Source: Prostheceraeus crozeri
Lineage: Eukaryota > Platyhelminthes > Polycladida > Euryleptidae
Assembly: GCA_907163375.1 (NCBI GenBank)
Contig: CAJQUW010011257.1
Coordinates: forward strand, 141,001-205,000
DNA: 64,000 nt
Direction of reading: 5' to 3'
A program made the translations under genes and the position numbers. The notes under the pieces were generated by a model, which ran no database searches, was not told the origin of the DNA, and worked only from the letters and a program-made list of their open reading frames with translations. Positions 59,731 through 64,000 of the stretch are shown piece by piece. Every line of letters begins with the position of its first letter. Position 1 is the stretch's first letter.

Positions 59731-62700
59731 CTCTGGACAGCTTGCTTCGATTTTGGCTTCCAGTGGACGGATTTTGTCGTGCGATAGCTCGTTTGAAAGC
59801 TAAGAGTGAGACAAATTCACTGAAAGAATCGGGTTGTTCCTATCTGTCTTCGTTTAGATGTGAGACGCCATTTAAGATTTTGGGACATTGGCGAAAAACG
59901 ACAGAGTTAGAATTTGGGACGTTTTGGGCTGTAGCTTCAAAACGAAGCATCGGATTGGAAAACGGATTTCAGATTTGGAATCAGCGTGAAATTCTTTATC
60001 TGTATGGTGAGTTTCAAGGCAATCGGCGAGAAAAAATTTTCAACATTTTTCGAAAAAATGACAGAGTTAGAATTTTTGCGATGGCTGCCTACTGTACAGC
60101 CAAAACGAAGCATCGGATGGGAAAACGGAGGCCAGATTCGGATTCAGCGTCAAATTCTACATGGAAATGGTGTATTTCCAGCTCAATCGGAGAGAAAAAA
60201 TTTTCGCTGACGTCCCCCCCCTCTGGACAGCTTGCTTCGATTTTGGCTTCCAGTGGACGGATTTTGTCGTGCGATAGCTCGTTTGAAAGCTAAGAGTGAG
60301 ACAAATTCACTGAAAGAATCGGGTTGTTCCTATCTGTCTTCGTTTAGATGTGAGACGCCATTTAAGATTTTGGGACATTGGTGAAAAACGACAGAGTTAG
60401 AATTTGGGACGTTTTGGGCTGTAGCACCAAAACGAAGGCTCGGATGGGAAAACGGATTTCAGATTTGGAATCAGCGTGAAATTCTTTATCTGTATGGTGA
60501 GTTTCAAGGCAATCGGCGAGAAAAAATTTTCAACATTTTTCGAAAAAATGACAGAGTTAGAATTTTTGCGATGGCTGCCTACTGTACAGCCAAAACGAAG
60601 CATCGGATGGGAAAACGGAGGCCAGATTCGGATTCAGCGTCAAATTCTACATGGAAATGGTATATTTCCAGCTCAATCGGAGAGAAAAAATTTTCGCTGA
60701 CGTCCCCCCCCCTCTGGACAGCTTGCTTCGATTTTGGCTTCCAGTGGACGGATTTTGTCGTGCCATAGCTCGTTTGAAAGCTAAGAGTGAGACAAATTCA
60801 CTGAAAGAATCGGCTTGTTCCTATCTGTCTTCGTTTAGATGTGAGACGCCATTTAAGATTTTGGGACATTGGTGAAAAACGACAGAGTTAGAATTTGGGA
60901 CGTTTTGGGCTGTAGCACCAAAACGAAGGCTCGGATGGGAAAACGGATTTCAGATTTGGAATCAGCGTGAAATTCTTTATCTGTATGGTGAGTTTCAAGG
61001 CAATCGGCGAGAAAAAATTTTCAACATTTTTCGAAAAAATGACAGAGTTAGAATTTTTGCGATGGCTGCCTACTGTACAGCCAAAACGAAGCATCGGATG
61101 GGAAAACGGAGGCCAGATTCGGATTCAGCGTCAAATTCTACATGGAAATGGTATATTTCCAGCTCAATCGGAGAGAAAAAATTTTCGCTGACGTCCCCCC
61201 CCCTCTGGACAGCTTGCTTCGATTTTGGCTTCCAGTGGACGGATTTTGTCGTGCGATAGCTCGTTTGAAAGCTAAGAGTGAGACAAATTCACTGAAAGAA
61301 TCGGGTTGTTCCTATCTGTCTTCGTTTAGATGTGAGACGCCATTTAAGATTTTGGGACATTGGTGAAAAACGACAGAGTTAGAATTTGGGACGTTTTGGG
61401 CTGTAGCACCAAAACGAAGGCTCGGATGGGAAAACGGATTTCAGATTTGGAATCAGCGTGAAATTCTTTATCTGTATGGTGAGTTTCAAGGCAATCGGCG
61501 AGAAAAATTTTCAACATTTTTCGAAAAAATGACAGAGTTAGAATTTTTGCGATGGCTGCCTACTGTACAGCCAAAACGAAGCATCGGATGGGAAAACGGA
61601 GGCCAGATTCGGATTCAGCGTCAAATTCTACATGGAAATGGTATATTTCCAGCTCAATCGGAGAGAAAAAATTTTCGCTGACGTCCCCCCCCCTCTGGAC
61701 AGCTTGCTTCGATTTTGGCTTCCAGTGGACGGATTTTGTCGTGCGATAGCTCGTTTGAAAGCTAAGAGTGAGACAAATTCACTAAAAGAATCGGGTTGTT
61801 CCTATCTGTCTTCGTTTAGATGTGAGACGCCATTTAAGATTTTGGGACATTGGCGAAAAACGACAGAGTTAGAATTTGGGACGTTTTGGGCTGTAGCACC
61901 AAAACGAAGGCTCGGATGGGAAAACGGATTTCAGATTTGGAATCAGCGTGAAATTCTTTATCTGTATGGTGAGTTTCAAGGCAATCGGCGAGAAAAAATT
62001 TTCAACATTTTTCGAAAAAATGACAGAGTTAGAATTTTTGCGATGGCTGCCTACTGTACAGCCAAAACGAAGCATCGGATGGGAAAACGGAGGCCAGATT
62101 CGGATTCAGCGTCAAATTCTACATGGAAATGGTATATTTCCAGCTCAATCGGAGAGAAAAAATTTTCGCTGACGTCCCCCCCCCTCTGGACAGCTTGCTT
62201 CGATTTTGGCTTCCAGTGGACGGATTTTGTCGTGCGATAGCTCGTTTGAAAGCTAAGAGTGAGACAAATTCACTGAAAGAATCGGGTTGTTCCTATCTGT
62301 CTTCGTTTAGATGTGAGACGCCATTTAAGATTTTGGGACATTGGCGAAAAACGACAGAGTTAGAATTTGGGACGTTTTGGGCTGTAGCACCAAAACGAAG
62401 GCTCGGATGGGAAAACGGATTTCAGATTTGGAATCAGCGTGAAATTCTTTATCTGTATGGTGAGTTTCAAGGCAATCGGCGAGAAAAAATTTTCAACATT
62501 TTTCGAAAAAATGACAGAGTTAGAATTTTTGCGATGGCTGCCTACTGTACAGCCAAAACGAAGCATCGGATGGGAAAACGGAGGCCAGATTCGGATTCAG
62601 CGTCAAATTCTACATGGAAATGGTATATTTCCAGCTCAATCGGAGAGAAAAAATTTTCGCTGACGTCCCCCCCCCTCTGGACAGCTTGCTTCGATTTTGG

Positions 62701-63655
62701 CTTCCAGTGGACGGATTTTGTCGTGCGATAGCTCGTTTGAAAGCTAAGAGTGAGACAAATTCACTGAAAGAATCGGGTTGTTCCTATCTGTCTTCGTTTA
62801 GATGTGAGACGCCATTTAAGATTTTGGGACATTGGCGAAAAACGACAGAGTTAGAATTTGGGACGTTTTGGGCTGTAGCACCAAAACGAAGCATCGGATG
62901 GGAAAACGGATTTCAGATTTGGAATCAGCGTGAAATTCTTTATCTGTATGGTGAGTTTCAAGGCAATCGGCGAGAAAAATTTTCAACATTTTTCGAAAAA
63001 ATGACAGAGTTAGAATTTTTGCGATGGCTGCCTACTGTACAGCCAAAACGAAGCATCGGATGGGAAAACGGAGGCCAGATTCGGATTCAGCGTCAAATTC
63101 TACATGGAAATGGTATATTTCCAGCTCAATCGGAGAGAAAAAATTTTCGCTGACGTCCCCCCCCCCTCTGGACAGCTTGCTTCGATTTTGGCTTCCAGTG
63201 GACGGATTTTGTCGTGCGATAGCTCGTTTGAAAGCTAAGAGTGAGACAAATTCACTGAAAGAATCGGGTTGTTCCTATCTGTCTTCGTTTAGATGTGAGA
63301 CGCCATTTAAGATTTTGGGACATTGGCGAAAAACGACAGAGTTAGAATTTGGGACGTTTTGGGCTGTAGCACCAAAACGAAGGCTCGGATGGGAAAACGG
63401 ATTTCAGATTTGGAATCAGCGTGAAATTCTTTATCTGTATGGTGAGTTTCAAGGCAATCGGCGAGAAAAAATTTTCAACATTTTTCGAAAAAATGACAGA
63501 GTTAGAATTTTTGCGATGGCTGCCTACTGTACAGCCAAAACGAAGCATCGGATGGGAAAACGGAGGCCAGATTCGGATTCAGCGTGAAATTCTGCATCGG
63601 TATGGTGAATTTGAACGCCATCGGAGAGAAAAATTTTCGCTGACGTCCCCCCCCC
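59731..63655 (+). repeat. Uniform block of eight full monomers
   Basis: Eight consecutive 489-491-bp monomers. Most carry GAATCGGGTTGTTCC in place of GAATCGGCTTGTTCC, and GTGCGATAG in place of GTGCCATAG. These shared markers, rare to the left, point to local amplification. Confidence 0.75.
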
Positions 63656-64000
63656 TCTGGACAGCTTGCTTCGATTTTGGCTTCCAGTGGACGGATTTTG
63701 TCGTGCCATAGCTCGTTTGAAAGCTAAGAGTGAGACAAATTCACTGAAAGAATCGGGTTGTTCCTATCTGTCTTCGTTTAGATGTGAGACGCCATTTAAG
63801 ATTTTGGGACATTGGCGAAAAACGACAGAGTTAGAATTTGGGACGTTTTGGGCTGTAGCACCAAAACGAAGGCTCGGATGGGAAAACGGATTTCAGATTT
63901 GGAATCAGCGTGAAATTCTTTATCTGTATGGTGAGTTTCAAGGCAATCGGCGAGAAAAAATTTTCAACATTTTTCGAAAAAATGACAGAGTTAGAATTTT

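Larger units (their letters stand above)
45295..64000 (+). repeat. Satellite array, ~490-bp monomer, at least 40 units
   Basis: Measured at the repeated CTCTGGACAG, 40 successive spacings run from 45295 to 63655, and the array leaves the window. By my count 28 are 488-492 bp, 8 are 324-327 bp and 4 are 505-511 bp. Each full monomer is C (from CTCTGGACAG to about ACGACAGAG, ~167 bp), A (~160 bp, TTTGGGACGTTTTGGGC onward) and B (~162 bp, TTTTTGCGATGGCTGCC onward, ending in a C-run). A and B are clearly related (shared ACAGAGTTAGAATTT, CGGATGGGAAAACGGA and CAGCGT). Neighbouring monomers are nearly identical, indicating recent homogenisation. Long open frames here are a by-product of repeat length, not evidence of a gene. 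Confidence 0.95.

Noticed and set aside
45306..63711. Many overlapping open frames of 60-449 codons on both strands
   Set aside because: They recur with the satellite period, occur in several frames at once, and start and stop with C-run and A-run length changes. I annotate the satellite, not genes.
45295..64000. CRISPR array
   Set aside because: Units are ~490 bp, with no short direct repeats separated by unique spacers and no cas genes; the sequence is animal-like satellite.

Overview
The window is AT-rich, intron-bearing-type DNA from an invertebrate animal. Evidence for an animal: several CR1/Jockey-like, RTE-like, BEL/Pao and Gypsy retroelements, two mariner-group transposons and a hAT, a tRNA-derived SINE, and one clear host exon, the terminal exon of a nicotinic-acetylcholine-receptor-like (Cys-loop) channel subunit at 35134-35412 on the minus strand. 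I cannot name the species. There is no operon, CRISPR array, rRNA or free-standing tRNA gene.

Layout. 1-3030: a dispersed repeat of unknown class (copy A) interrupted by a 5'-truncated non-LTR retrotransposon (993-2961) that left a ~15-bp target duplication. 3180-8360: decayed Gypsy and BEL/Pao elements, both minus strand and abutting near 6085; the Gypsy reverse transcriptase is split by a young-looking foldback element (3939-4611). 8401-10747: a dense cluster of imperfect DNA palindromes, including a ~240-bp inverted repeat with about 1.25 kb between its arms. 12603-14214: a broken non-LTR ORF1 that ends at the first residues of an endonuclease domain. 16402-17796: a mariner-group element with 145-bp terminal inverted repeats. 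18804-19140: an unrecognised, Cys-rich, GC-richer candidate exon region. 19534 to about 23610: a nearly complete non-LTR element (ORF1, endonuclease, RT) on the minus strand. 25525-29010: copies B and C of the dispersed repeat in inverted orientation; copy C is split by a 2704-bp hAT-type element with a perfect 8-bp target duplication.

29511-30470: a retroposon 3' end, a foldback and an RT relic. 33519-34486: another foldback. 35134-35412: the receptor exon. 36443-44390: a 130-bp mini-element, a divergent RT relic, a SINE, a second mariner-group element (39768-41580) next to a (TA)n tract, a palindrome, another non-LTR tail, a 482-bp inverted-repeat element and an RTE relic. 44786-64000, running off the end: a large satellite array with a ~490-bp monomer made of subunits C, A and B, with short (~326 bp) and extended (~508 bp) variants in higher-order patterns.

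The genes do not form one pathway. The region reads as intergenic or intronic DNA near one channel gene, filled by layers of nested mobile elements and bounded by satellite heterochromatin. The least explained parts are the palindrome cluster at 8.4-10.75 kb and the satellite, whose monomer is an exact multiple of three over long stretches and stays open in one frame across nearly three monomers.
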